IMG/VR virus record: IMGVR_UViG_3300042449_001003
Coordinates: 1 to 48,282 of that record
DNA length: 48,282 bases
From: a virus
Direction: 5' to 3' (one strand)
Shown here: one piece after another, positions 1 to 9,900 of the stretch
Position numbering within the stretch: the stretch's first letter is position 1
Layout of the letters: every line of letters begins with the position of its first letter
The notes under the pieces: generated by a model
What the model saw: the letters and a program-made list of their open reading frames with translations, nothing else
What the model was told of the DNA's origin: nothing
Databases searched by the model: none
Program-made: the position numbers and the translations under genes

Positions 1-2631
1 GGAGTGGCGAGGAATCGAATTGCCCGACTCTATAATGGCCCAGCCGCGACGACTCTATCGGTTCTTTCGGTTGTTCTGGTTCAGTGGCTGCGGAGTGGCA
101 CATCCCCTGAGTCCGAGCGAGTCAGCTTCGAGTTGAGCACAGACGGGGGCACCACCTACGCCGACATTGCTGGGACGATCACCCGCAGCACGGGCGGCTG
201 GCAGCTTGTCCCATCAGCTTCGTTGACGGGTGACGGTCTTATCCGCGCCCGAGCCTACCCGACAGACTCCCAGAGCGAAGGCATCGTCGAGGACACCGTC
301 GCGTTTGATGTGTCCCCTGAGATCGAAGTGTCGGAAGGAGACACGGTCCTCACCGATGCTGCCAGCACCGTGGCGTTTGACGACCTTCAGCTAGGATCTT
401 CGTCAGACATAACGATCACCGTGACGAACGTCGGGCTGGCTAACCTGACGCTGTCTGGAACTCCGAAAGTTGCGCTCACGACAGGAACTCAGTGGGCAGT
501 CGTTTCACAACCCACCTCCCCGATTGCGAGTGGAGACTCCGCGACCTTCACCCTTCGCTTCACTCCGACATCGACGGGCGCGAAGACGGACACCGTCACG
601 ATTGCCAACGATGACGCCGACGAGAACCCATTCACCTTCGGTCTCAGCGGCACTTGCACGCCCGGACCCGGTTCTGCTGACTCGACATGGCAGCCCGTCG
701 CCAACAACACCGTCCGCACGTCCACTATGGACGCAGGCAGCGAGGTTTGGGTCGGCGGGGCATTCACAACGCTCAACGCCCTCAACCGTCTCCGCTACGC
801 TCGGATCAACAGCACCGGCACCGTTCAAACCCAGACGGGCACCATCACCAACGGAGAGGTGTTCTGCTTCTGCCAGTTGCCTGATGGCAAGGTGCTCGTA
901 GGTGGATCATTCACCAGCGTCAGCGGAGTGGCTCGCAGCCGACTGGCACGGTTCAACGCAGACGGGTCGTTCGACTCCTCTTTCAACGTGTCGGCGAACG
1001 GAGATGTCAGCGCACTCGCCCTTCAAGCAGACGGGTCAATCGTTGTCGGCGGAGCGTTCACCACCCTCGGAGGCTCGGCCCGAGGAGGCATCGGTAAGCT
1101 CACGTCCGCAGGCGTCCTCGACACGGGGTTTACCACCGTCACCGCCAACGCGGTGTACGGCATCGTCACTCAGACAGATGGCAAGCTGCTGGTCTATGGC
1201 ATCACCGCGCTCGGAGGGGGCGTTGCACGCTCCTACATTTACCGGCTGAATGCGAATGGCTCGGGCGACTCGACGTTCAACGCTTCGGCGAATGGGCAGG
1301 TGTACACCGTCACGGTCGATGCTTCGGGCAACATCCTCGCAGGAGGCGTTTACACCAGCATCGGCGGAGCCAGTAAAACCGGACTCAATCGGCTCACCTC
1401 AGTTGGTGTCCACGACAACACGTTCACTGAGCTTCAGGCAGCCGTTCGCTCCGTCCTTCTTCAGTGCGACGGCAAGGTCATCGCGGGCAGTTACACCGCA
1501 GGCTCACTCGCCTCCACGGAGCGTCTCGTCCGGCTCTCGACAGCCGGAGCCAACGACACCACCTTCGTCGCCACGGCCCGCAACGCCGTCTATGGACTGG
1601 CTTTGCAGGAGGACGGAAAGGTCATTGTCACCGGTAACTTCACACTGGCAGGAGGAACGACGAAATATGTCGCACGTCTCATCAATGACTCAGGAGCCGC
1701 CACCTCGGCACTTTCTGTCCTGAGTGAGACTTCAGTTCAATGGTTGCGCGGTGGAACGTCGCCCGAGGCGCAGGTGGTCGTGTTCCACTACAGCCAAGAC
1801 AGTGGAGTGACATGGACGAGCCTCGGACAAGGTGTTCGCATCACTGGAGGCTGGAATCTCACAGGTGTTGAACTTCCGATCTCCGGCACCCTGCGTGCGC
1901 AGGCGTATGTTCCGTGTGGCTACTTCAACGGCAGCACGTCGATTTACGAGGAGCAGGTCGCTTTCTCCAATCTGGATGTCGCTGACTTGGTCATCGAGTA
2001 TCCTGTCGGCACGACAATCAGCGACGGCGGATCAGTCTCCTTCCCCGGAACCTTGCCGGGGCAGACGACGGACCTGATCTTCACCCTGCGCAATACCGGG
2101 AATGCGACTCTGAGCAGTATTGCAGCCACGGTTGCGGGGGACTTCAGCATCACCAGTTCTCCTGCCACGTCCCTGACATCCAACGGCAGCACGACCATGA
2201 CGGTTCGGTTTACACCGACAACCACGGGGGCCAGAGGACCAATCATTCTATCGGTTACGTCTTCACTTCCCGGCACCAAGAACCCCTACACTGTCAGCCT
2301 CAACGGCAGCGGTGTGGCTGTGCCTCTTGCCACAACGGGATCGAACTCGGCTCCTGGGTCTGGTCAGCGCACGCTCAACGGCACGTTCCGAGCCAACCAC
2401 GACACAGCCACGGCCTACTTCCAATACAAACTGGCGTCGTCGAGCACTTGGCTCAGTTCAGCTACCAGCGCGATCTCGGGCTTCACCAACGTCGCCGTCG
2501 CCAAGACGATCACTGGTCTCACGGTGGGTCAGAGTTACCAGTATCGAGCCATCATATACAACGCGGTCAACGCAGGTCAGTCCCCTGCTTCTCCATTCGT
2601 CGGAGCAACCACCACCTTCACCGCGACATGA
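1..2631 (+). CDS. Tail fibre / receptor-binding protein, 5'-truncated
   Basis: Open from the first base with no stop, 876 residues to the stop. The visible start lies in the tail of a delta-60 repeat (compare VARNRIARL with VARSRLARF further on), so the true start is upstream of the window and the GTG at 4 is not it. Visible order: a domain with VQWLRSGTSPE (about nt 55-310), a choice-of-anchor-D domain (320-665), seven delta-60 repeats with the pattern DGKVLVGGSFT (700-1690), a second copy of the first domain (1700-1960), a second anchor-D domain (1975-2320) and a C-terminal fibronectin-III-like region. Seven delta-60 repeats would suit a seven-bladed beta-propeller. Inferred role: distal tail or host-binding protein, from its place in front of virion genes. 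Domain identity is fairly sure, role is inferred. Confidence 0.75.
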   Translation, partial: GVARNRIARLYNGPAATTLSVLSVVLVQWLRSGTSPESERVSFELSTDGGTTYADIAGTITRSTGGWQLVPSASLTGDGLIRARAYPTDSQSEGIVEDTVAFDVSPEIEVSEGDTVLTDAASTVAFDDLQLGSSSDITITVTNVGLANLTLSGTPKVALTTGTQWAVVSQPTSPIASGDSATFTLRFTPTSTGAKTDTVTIANDDADENPFTFGLSGTCTPGPGSADSTWQPVANNTVRTSTMDAGSEVWVGGAFTTLNALNRLRYARINSTGTVQTQTGTITNGEVFCFCQLPDGKVLVGGSFTSVSGVARSRLARFNADGSFDSSFNVSANGDVSALALQADGSIVVGGAFTTLGGSARGGIGKLTSAGVLDTGFTTVTANAVYGIVTQTDGKLLVYGITALGGGVARSYIYRLNANGSGDSTFNASANGQVYTVTVDASGNILAGGVYTSIGGASKTGLNRLTSVGVHDNTFTELQAAVRSVLLQCDGKVIAGSYTAGSLASTERLVRLSTAGANDTTFVATARNAVYGLALQEDGKVIVTGNFTLAGGTTKYVARLINDSGAATSALSVLSETSVQWLRGGTSPEAQVVVFHYSQDSGVTWTSLGQGVRITGGWNLTGVELPISGTLRAQAYVPCGYFNGSTSIYEEQVAFSNLDVADLVIEYPVGTTISDGGSVSFPGTLPGQTTDLIFTLRNTGNATLSSIAATVAGDFSITSSPATSLTSNGSTTMTVRFTPTTTGARGPIILSVTSSLPGTKNPYTVSLNGSGVAVPLATTGSNSAPGSGQRTLNGTFRANHDTATAYFQYKLASSSTWLSSATSAISGFTNVAVAKTITGLTVGQSYQYRAIIYNAVNAGQSPASPFVGATTTFTAT

Positions 2632-2819
2632 CCACCGAGCAGGAGGAACGGCTTCAGGCGATGGAGGGGGAGCTTGGAGACGAGCGCCAGTTCGAGGCTC
2701 TCATGGAGCGAACGACCGAGATCATCGACCAAAGTTTCTCCCTCATCCGCATTATCTCAGGAAACAAAGACGTGTCGGTCCTGCCGGGTAACAACCCCTT
2801 CATCAATTACATGGAATGA
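2628..2819 (+). CDS. Small hypothetical protein, 63 aa
   Basis: The start ATG overlaps the tail-protein stop (ATGA), so translation is probably coupled. A longer open frame runs back inside the tail gene, but this overlap fixes the likely start. The N-terminal part is Glu/Arg-rich and probably helical (EQEERLQAMEGELGDERQF), followed by a more hydrophobic end. No family recognised. The position between a tail protein and other virion genes hints at an assembly or chaperone role, which is only inference. Confidence 0.7.
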   Translation: MTTEQEERLQAMEGELGDERQFEALMERTTEIIDQSFSLIRIISGNKDVSVLPGNNPFINYME

Positions 2820-2998
2820 CTGAAGAAGAGTTCAACGAGTTGACCCCTCAACAGCAGGCGGACACCTTTTTCGCCGAACTGGCGGGGATGTTGCGGGCTG
2901 CGCAGAAGGATATTGTCTTCCGTCCAGACAACGAAGACACCCTCGTCGTTAGCGGCATGACGACCGTTGTCTCAGTGAGAACCGACCTCTACCCATGA
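2816..2998 (+). CDS. Small hypothetical protein, 60 aa
   Basis: Starts in an ATGA overlap with the preceding gene and ends in another overlap with the next, so it belongs to a tightly coupled trio. The first half is acidic and helical (TEEEFNELTPQQQADTFF), the second half is beta-like. No family recognised. Probably a tail or neck accessory gene by position only. Confidence 0.65.
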   Translation: MTEEEFNELTPQQQADTFFAELAGMLRAAQKDIVFRPDNEDTLVVSGMTTVVSVRTDLYP

Positions 2999-3573
2999 CC
3001 TTTTCCCAGTATCAGCAACTCGTAGCGGCTGCCAAAAAGCAGATCGCCGAGAAAGTCGCTGCCATCCAGCCAAGAGGCGGGAACCAAGTCAGCGTCATTG
3101 GAGATGGGATCGCCGTGGAGGTGATCGACCGAGGGGAAGACGAAGAGCCGCCTCCTGAGACGTGGGAATACTACATCTACGGGACGATCAAACTGGTGGG
3201 TGGTGAGACCATCTTAGAGGACCATGAAGCCGCCCGCATCGCCAGACCGAGCGGCTTCATCGCGGCGTCCGGTTTCTTTGAGCAAGAGACAGAAGTCAGT
3301 AATGCCGGAGTTCCCCCGGTTCTCAGAGTCAAAAAAGTGACCTACTATGTCACCACCCTAGAACTTAGGCCACAGGGCTTCGACAACGGCGTTTACCGAG
3401 GTGGACTTAGGCTGACCTGCGAGTTTTTTCAAGTCGGTCAGACGGACGCAGAAGATGTAGTTATCCGCGAGTACACACTGAATGTAGGTCGGAACGGTGA
3501 CTCTGTGACGTTGACACCACCGGAGGAGAACGAGTTCTACCGACTGCGAATCAAGTCCGTCGAAAGGCTTTGA
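2995..3573 (+). CDS. Hypothetical virion-region protein, 192 aa
   Basis: The ATG overlaps the upstream stop by 4 nt. After a helical first 25 residues (SQYQQLVAAAKKQIAEKV) the rest looks beta-rich with several Tyr and charged residues. No signal peptide or membrane segment. No known family recognised. It closes the overlapping trio and is followed by a 36-bp gap before the next virion gene. Tail or connector accessory is the natural guess from position. Confidence 0.65.
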   Translation: MTFSQYQQLVAAAKKQIAEKVAAIQPRGGNQVSVIGDGIAVEVIDRGEDEEPPPETWEYYIYGTIKLVGGETILEDHEAARIARPSGFIAASGFFEQETEVSNAGVPPVLRVKKVTYYVTTLELRPQGFDNGVYRGGLRLTCEFFQVGQTDAEDVVIREYTLNVGRNGDSVTLTPPEENEFYRLRIKSVERL

Positions 3574-3609
3574 CGCGGAGGATGCAGTCAACTAAAATCA
3601 GAGCAAAAT

Positions 3610-4611
3610 ATGGCTTACCCACAAGAACGCAGAACACAGGTTTTTACAGGACCGGGCTTTGACAATCGGCCTTTCCGCAAAGGCAAAATCACGGGGTTCA
3701 GTCAAAAACAGAACTTCGACCCTCGACGCTCGGGGGCTGATGCTGCGGCTTTCGCGGAGGACGAACTCGGAATGAAAGCCGACAGTCAAGGGAACTGGGG
3801 AGCCGTTCGTGACTACGGTCGCGACATGATGCTTGGCTCTCAGCAGCGCAATTCTCTGTCCAGAGGCACTCCCGGAGGCTATGCCTCTGGACTTGGGAAT
3901 CCTCTGAACTCGAACCTGACTCCTCGCGGTTTCGCCGACAGTCTTCAGCAGAGGAATCAAGGGATGTCTCGCGAGCAGCGAATCGCTCAAGCCCAGCAGG
4001 ATGGCACGTTCGGCACCATCCGCGACAAGTTCAACACGGACAACGCCGGAGCCGGACTGTCGATGAATCGGTTTGGGAATATCGGGAAGATGAACCCTCC
4101 TCAGACCACACCATCCGGGATGAAGCTAGACAACACACTCATCGAAAAGCGTGGCTTTGGGAACCCCCCTCCTCAGACAGCTTCTGTAGGCGGTCCACCT
4201 GCAACTCAAACTGCTGCCACCCCCAACACAGGTCTTCAGGACCGAGCCGCAGGTCTCCGTCTCCTCCGTGAAATGAGCCAGACTCCGCTTCAAATAGATA
4301 GGAGCGCAGGCGGCGGCAACGACACCCTCATACAAGGCAAATACGGGTCGGGGTTTTCCTCCACAGCGCCCGCCGGAGTAAAACGCCCCACCGGAATGGA
4401 GGGCGCTATTGGCACTTCGGGAAGTATGAGAGGCACGCGCCCCTTCTCCGAAGTGATGCAAGGGCTCGCCAACAAGCAGGTCCGCGAAGGCGCTTGGAGC
4501 GAAGGCGACCGTCTTCCTGAAGGGATGACCGCAGAGCAAGCCTATAAGACCAACGAAGAAGCCCGTCAGAAAATCCTGTCCCGCCAACGTATCGCTGCTA
4601 AAAACCGCTAA
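3610..4611 (+). CDS. Probable virion-associated low-complexity protein, 333 aa
   Basis: Composition is rich in Gly, Gln, Asn, Pro and Arg with little predicted core (runs such as QQRNQGMSREQRIAQAQQ), as in disordered internal or scaffold-like virion proteins. The start ATG follows a 36-bp gap with no clear Shine-Dalgarno; the stop shares one base with the next start (TAATG). Position between tail and connector-like genes supports a structural or assembly role, but no family is recognised. Confidence 0.6.
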   Translation: MAYPQERRTQVFTGPGFDNRPFRKGKITGFSQKQNFDPRRSGADAAAFAEDELGMKADSQGNWGAVRDYGRDMMLGSQQRNSLSRGTPGGYASGLGNPLNSNLTPRGFADSLQQRNQGMSREQRIAQAQQDGTFGTIRDKFNTDNAGAGLSMNRFGNIGKMNPPQTTPSGMKLDNTLIEKRGFGNPPPQTASVGGPPATQTAATPNTGLQDRAAGLRLLREMSQTPLQIDRSAGGGNDTLIQGKYGSGFSSTAPAGVKRPTGMEGAIGTSGSMRGTRPFSEVMQGLANKQVREGAWSEGDRLPEGMTAEQAYKTNEEARQKILSRQRIAAKNR

Positions 4612-5552
4612 TGGACACCAGATTCACCGTCGCAGACATCCGCTCCGCCCTCTACACCGAGGTCGATGCGACGGATATTAATTCGGCTTTGTTCCTCCCT
4701 GCGCTGAACGAGGTCGTCGAGTTCTTCACCTACAACGGAGCCTGGAAAGGGAACACTCCGAAAGTAACGATTCCTGCCTCAGATGGCTTCTTCACTCTCC
4801 CAAGGTGGTATCAGAGTGTTCTCGTCCTACGCTACCAGAAGGTGCCTCGCCCCATCTTCACCCAGTTCTACCAATTCTCGGAGTCCGGTCCAGGAGAACT
4901 CGTCGATACCGATGCTTTCTACGGCGTTCTGGAAGACATGGGCGATGGCTTTTGCACTCAGTCGGACATCACCACCGCAGGCACACTGCGCGTCACGGTC
5001 GGTGGAGCGGGTGACGCAGCCAAGGTCATCCGTCTGTTCGGAACCGATGCCTCGGGGAACGTGATCTACGACTCGTCTGGGAACCAAGGAATCAACATCA
5101 CGACGGTCAATCCCTCCGCTGACACGACTCAGGTGTTTGCCACGGTGACGGGGATTCAGGCTCCGTCGAACATGACCCTCCCTTGGACGTTGAGCGTGGT
5201 GAACAGCGGGACGCCGACGCAAATCGGCTCCTACTACCCCGGAGAGACTCGCCCGAGCTACAAACGCTACAGTGTGGGGGAGACCGAAGAAGCCATCTAC
5301 ACCATCTGTCGTCGCCGGTTCATCCCTCTCGTCGCTGAAACTGACTGGGTGATCCCAGGCAATCTTCGCGCTCTTCGCTACGGACTCAAAGGCTTGGCCT
5401 TTGAAAAAGCCGGTCAAATCGCAGAGGCAGATTCCTGTTTCACCCGAGCTTTGGGCTTCCTCAATGATGAAGCCAAGGCTTCTCGCGGCGGAGCCCGACC
5501 ACTTCTTAACATCACCACGGAACTGTCCAGAGGAGTTCAAATCGGAGCCTGA
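4611..5552 (+). CDS. Putative neck/connector (tail adaptor) protein, 313 aa
   Basis: The N-terminal helical part (VADIRSALYTEVDATDINSA) is followed by an aromatic-rich stretch (FFTLPRWYQSVL, FTQFYQFSESGPG), a beta-rich middle resembling a small carbohydrate-binding or Ig-like insert (about residues 110-210), then IGSYYPGETRPSYKRYSV and a helical end. This layout reminds me of connector or adaptor proteins in other environmental phages, but I cannot name the family. It sits between two virion genes with a 1-nt overlap upstream and a 1-nt gap downstream. Role inferred, moderate confidence. Confidence 0.5.
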   Translation: MDTRFTVADIRSALYTEVDATDINSALFLPALNEVVEFFTYNGAWKGNTPKVTIPASDGFFTLPRWYQSVLVLRYQKVPRPIFTQFYQFSESGPGELVDTDAFYGVLEDMGDGFCTQSDITTAGTLRVTVGGAGDAAKVIRLFGTDASGNVIYDSSGNQGINITTVNPSADTTQVFATVTGIQAPSNMTLPWTLSVVNSGTPTQIGSYYPGETRPSYKRYSVGETEEAIYTICRRRFIPLVAETDWVIPGNLRALRYGLKGLAFEKAGQIAEADSCFTRALGFLNDEAKASRGGARPLLNITTELSRGVQIGA

Positions 5553-5553
5553 T

Positions 5554-6906
5554 ATGCCACGACCCCAGACACAATCTTTCGAGGAAATGTTCGGCGTCGG
5601 CTCGGTGCCGATTGCGAGCTATTTTGGACTTCCTCAGGGAGCCTCTGCCGACACCCGCTTCTCGCCACAAGCCCGTGGGATGCTCGCACAGGGAGAAGAG
5701 TATGCCCGTGAGCAGGCAGCGATGGAGGCTGAACTCGCTGCGGAGGAACTGCTTGGTGGAGCCGCCGACATGACGGACGAGCAGATTCAACAGCAGTTGC
5801 TTCGGAGTCCGAAGATGTTTGGAACAGAGGCGATCCAGCCCCTCAGTGGCTACATGAAGTTCCGCCAGAGCACGACCCCTCAAACGGATGTAACGCTCGG
5901 TCCTATCCTCCGTGAGAAGATCACCGACCCGTACCACCGTGAGCAGTTCGAGAAGAGGATGCTCGAAGGCGCGTCCGCGAACGACGCCTTCGACGCCTAC
6001 CGCACCGATGAGTACAACATGAAGTTCGAGACGGCGCTCGCCGAGGCTGGCGTCCCAGAGACCGAGTATGCGAAGTTAAAGACACCGTCTGGGAAGTTCA
6101 TTCCCGCTGCCGTTGCCCGCGCCAAACAGGCGGCGGAGATGAAAGCAGAGGAGACCAAACGTGCGCTCACCCGCAGGACTTCTGACGATCCAATCGACCG
6201 CAAAATTGACGCTTACGAGCGAGCGATGGAGCAGCGCGAGAAGATTTTCAAAGCAACTGGACGCGAGGCTGAACTCGCCAAAGATCAGACTTATCTTGGG
6301 TACATGGCTAAGCTCGAAGAGGCGAACAAAGCCAAGTTCGCGATGGTTGATCCGGCTCCGAAGCCGGTCATTGGTCCAGCAACTTCCATTCCTATATCCG
6401 CAGCCGCACCAGCACGTCCAATCTCTCCAGAGCGTGAAAACCTCTTGAAAACGAGAGAAGAGTATAAAAACCGTGGAGGCGAGGAAAAAAGAATCGCTGA
6501 CACCGAATGGACTAATCAGAAGAAAAATTTGTATCAGTCCATCGGCAGGGTTTACGGGGACGAAAATAAAGTCCTCGGGTTAGCCCTCGACATCGCGGAA
6601 GGCGTCACCATACCGCAAGCGTCGAGCACCATACCTCTCGGGGACGCCCCTTCTTCGACGGTCGAAGAAGTCCCACTGGCGCAAATCGTAGCTGACAAGA
6701 TGGGGGTCAAGTTGAGTGACGTAGCTTTTGTGGAGCCTGGAAATGTACGCACTGGTTCGCAGAAAGTGACGTATGCCGAGCTTATTCGAGAATGGGCAAA
6801 AGAGATCAAAGAACGCTACGATGCTTCTCAATCTCAGACTGGACAGCCAGCACCCGCTAGTGGTAAGTTCAGTGTCGGAGCGCCGGTCAAAGTAGGCGGT
6901 CCATAA
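5554..6906 (+). CDS. Putative internal virion protein, coiled-coil, 450 aa
   Basis: The frame is open upstream inside the previous gene, but the ATG one base after the preceding stop (TGATATG) gives a sensible N-terminus (MPRPQTQSFEEMFGVGS). The protein is mainly charged and helical, with long Ala/Glu/Lys stretches typical of coiled coil and a Pro/Ala linker near residues 310-340. No enzyme motif seen. Directly upstream of the giant polyvalent protein, it may form part of the internal core or ejection complex. Function inferred from composition and position. Confidence 0.55.
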   Translation: MPRPQTQSFEEMFGVGSVPIASYFGLPQGASADTRFSPQARGMLAQGEEYAREQAAMEAELAAEELLGGAADMTDEQIQQQLLRSPKMFGTEAIQPLSGYMKFRQSTTPQTDVTLGPILREKITDPYHREQFEKRMLEGASANDAFDAYRTDEYNMKFETALAEAGVPETEYAKLKTPSGKFIPAAVARAKQAAEMKAEETKRALTRRTSDDPIDRKIDAYERAMEQREKIFKATGREAELAKDQTYLGYMAKLEEANKAKFAMVDPAPKPVIGPATSIPISAAAPARPISPERENLLKTREEYKNRGGEEKRIADTEWTNQKKNLYQSIGRVYGDENKVLGLALDIAEGVTIPQASSTIPLGDAPSSTVEEVPLAQIVADKMGVKLSDVAFVEPGNVRTGSQKVTYAELIREWAKEIKERYDASQSQTGQPAPASGKFSVGAPVKVGGP

Positions 6907-6917
6907 CCCGATCTGCT

Positions 6918-9900
6918 ATGCCTTGGGAAATTCCAATCACGATTGAGGACACGACGTATCCAGTTCGCTTCAACACCGAAGCTGAACCCTCTCAGACAGA
7001 CATCGACGAAGCGGTTGCATACATCATGCAGCAGCGTTCGGCTCCTGCTCAGCCAGCCCCCGACCAACCCGGTCGTCTCGGCAGCTTCGCCTCCAGTGTA
7101 GGACGTGGTGCGCTCTCCGTCGTTCCCGGCACCATCGGAGGCGTCGGCTACCTGACAGGCTCGGACACACTCACCGAGGCTGCGGACACCATTGAAGGTG
7201 GTATCAATCGAATGCTGCCGGTTAATCCAGCTTATCAGGAAGACCTGTCGATGAAGATTGGTTCTGCTCTCGGGCAGGCAGGTGGTATGCTGTTCACTGG
7301 CGGAGCGACTGGTGCAGCCGGGAAAGCTCTTGCGCTCTCTCGCGGAATTGAAGCTGCGCAGGCAGCCGCCAAGGGAACCCGACTAGCTCAAAACGTGCTG
7401 ACGGGCACCGGAGTCCTCCAGGGAACGCGGGGAGGGGGCCAAGCCGCCGAGCAATATGGAATGCAGGGCGGCACGGCCTATGCCCGTGCGCTCCTCGGAG
7501 GCGCAATCGAAGGTCTGTCTGAACGTGCTCTGTTTGGCATGGGAACGGAGCTTGCACCTGTGAAGAAGTTTCTCGGTGACGCTGCTGAGAAGGGTGTCGG
7601 CGGGATTGTCAAAGCCGCAGGAACGGAAGCTGGCGAAGAAGCCGCTGCTCAGATTGGCGGGAACGTCGCTACGTCGGTTCTCGCACCTTACGGAGTGAAG
7701 ACTCCGGGAGCTTTTGAAGGTGTTGGCGAAGCTGCGCTCCTCGGAGGTGTGGCAGGTGGAGCCCTCGGCGGAGTGAATGCGCTCATGCAGCCCTCTCCCA
7801 CCATCGAAGGCGAGGCGATGATTCCTGCTGAAGCCCCATCTGCTCCAGTTGCACCTGAACAGCCCGAAACCGACGAACTCGGTGTTGAAGCGTTCCGGCA
7901 AGAGATGGTTGAGATTGCTCAGAACCCCGATCCGATTGAGCCTCTTCAGAATGCGGTCAATAAGACGGCAGAGGCGTCAGTAGCTGCGAGTGCGAACCTG
8001 CTGCCAGCGACAGCGGCAATCATTGCTGCGGGTGGGTTGAAGCCAGCCCCCGTACAAGAAGAAACCCCCGTTGGTGCGCAGGTTGCAGAGCAGCCAGCGT
8101 CGGGGGTGTTGTTGCCGCAGAATACCCGAGAACAAACCATTGCGCAACTAAGACAGCAGATGCGCCAGCGTCTTAGCGCCGAAGAGCGCGCAGCCATGGA
8201 GGAGAAGCTAGCACAGGCGGAGGACGAAGGTGTTCTCGCTGACGTGTTCTCCGAAGAGCGCAAGAAAGCCGCAGCCCGTGAAGATTTCCTCCGTCGTCAG
8301 CAAGACCTCGAAACCGAACGCCAACGTCTCGAAGATGCAGGTATCCTCGGCGACATCTTTGCTGAAGAACGCCAGAGAGCACTAACCCGTGAACAACCCC
8401 AGCCCGAGCCACCCGTCGCCGAGGAAACCGCCCCGCCCGTCGAGCCAATACCAGCAGTCGAAGAGGCTCCTGCGGCTCCAGTCGCAGAAGAAGACAAATC
8501 TGACTTTGCAGAATTGCAAGATTTGATGAGCCGCCGTGGACAGGCACAGAACAAAGTCAAAGGCATCAGTTTCTCCAAAAAAGACGAAGCGCGGTTCCAA
8601 GAACTCGGAGCCAAACTGAGGCGATACCTGATTGAGTCGGTGGACCCCGCCACAGATCCAGTTGTCGGTGAAGACATCAACGACCAACCCATCCGCCAGT
8701 CTGCGCAAGGGACTTTCTACACGGTTGAAAATGGGCGAGTTCGCACCGGACCTGCTTTTAAAGAGGTTCCTGCGGCTTCAATCGCAGAAGAACAATTTCC
8801 GAAAGTCGAAATTGTAGTTGCGCCGGAGGGTGAAGCGGAGGTAAGTTTGGGGATGGAAGAACCCCCTGTTGAAGAGAAACTCATGGATGTCCCGCAGACC
8901 ATGCAGTTCCTCTACGGACTTAACCTGTCGAAGACGGACCGTGAAAAGGCTCAAAAGCTGCTAGAAAAGAATGAGCGCGAAGCCCGTAAAACTGGGAAAA
9001 TCCAAGGTGCTCGGAGTTTCTACGAGTCTGATGTGACTGCCGCTGTCGAGGAAGTCTTAGCTCAAAAACAAGACTCAGCGGAGTTTCGCAAAAGGCTCGC
9101 TGCGGCTAAGGCAAACCGCAAGTTCAGCCAAGAGCTAGACGCTTTGGTGTCGGCTTTAGAAGTGGAGGAAGCCCAACTCCAGTCTATCCAGTCTGAGAGG
9201 GGTATGTTCGGCGTGCAGTGGGCTGAGAGAAACGTGCGGACACGCGCCACCAACCAGAAGAAAAAGATTCGTGATTTGAAGGAGCGCATTGTCAGTCTAG
9301 CGCCTTCAAAAATTGCTTTACAGTCACAAAAAGGGCCAACCCTCCCCATCGCCTCCCTCGTCACCATCCCCGAGGACATGGCCCGAGCCGAGCAGGACAA
9401 GGCTGAGAACAACGAACGCTGGCAGAAGGCGAGCGCCAGTCGCGAGCCCATCAGCGTCCTCGAACGACTGGATGGCACCTTCAGCGTGAGCGACGGGCAC
9501 CACCGTCTCCTCGCTGCACAGGACCGGGGTGAGACGGACATCCCAGTGGTCGTGACCAAGGAGACGAAGCTGGAGCCTTTGAAGAAAAAAGCCCTCCCCC
9601 CAGTCGATCAAACACAGGGGAAGGGTGGCCTTAGCGAGTCGCGAACTCCGGCAGAGGGGTCGATCCCTGCCGTTACTGAGCAGAAGAACACCGCAGAAAC
9701 GGAAAAGTCAAGTGCGGAGGAGCCGCTCTTGGACCAGCTTGGAGATGGATGGCAGATCAACGGCAATACTATATCCAAAAACGGGTTTGGTCACTGGACT
9801 GAAGCGCAGCGTGATGAAGTTCGCGCAGTGTTCAAGAAGGCTGGACTGCTTACAAACACAGCCAACCCGAATGGCTCGGGGAATCGGAAGTCTAGTTTCA

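Noticed and set aside
470-901. Several long overlapping frames inside the tail gene.
   Set aside because: They are shadows of a GC-rich repeat-bearing gene, with no ribosome sites and low-complexity products.
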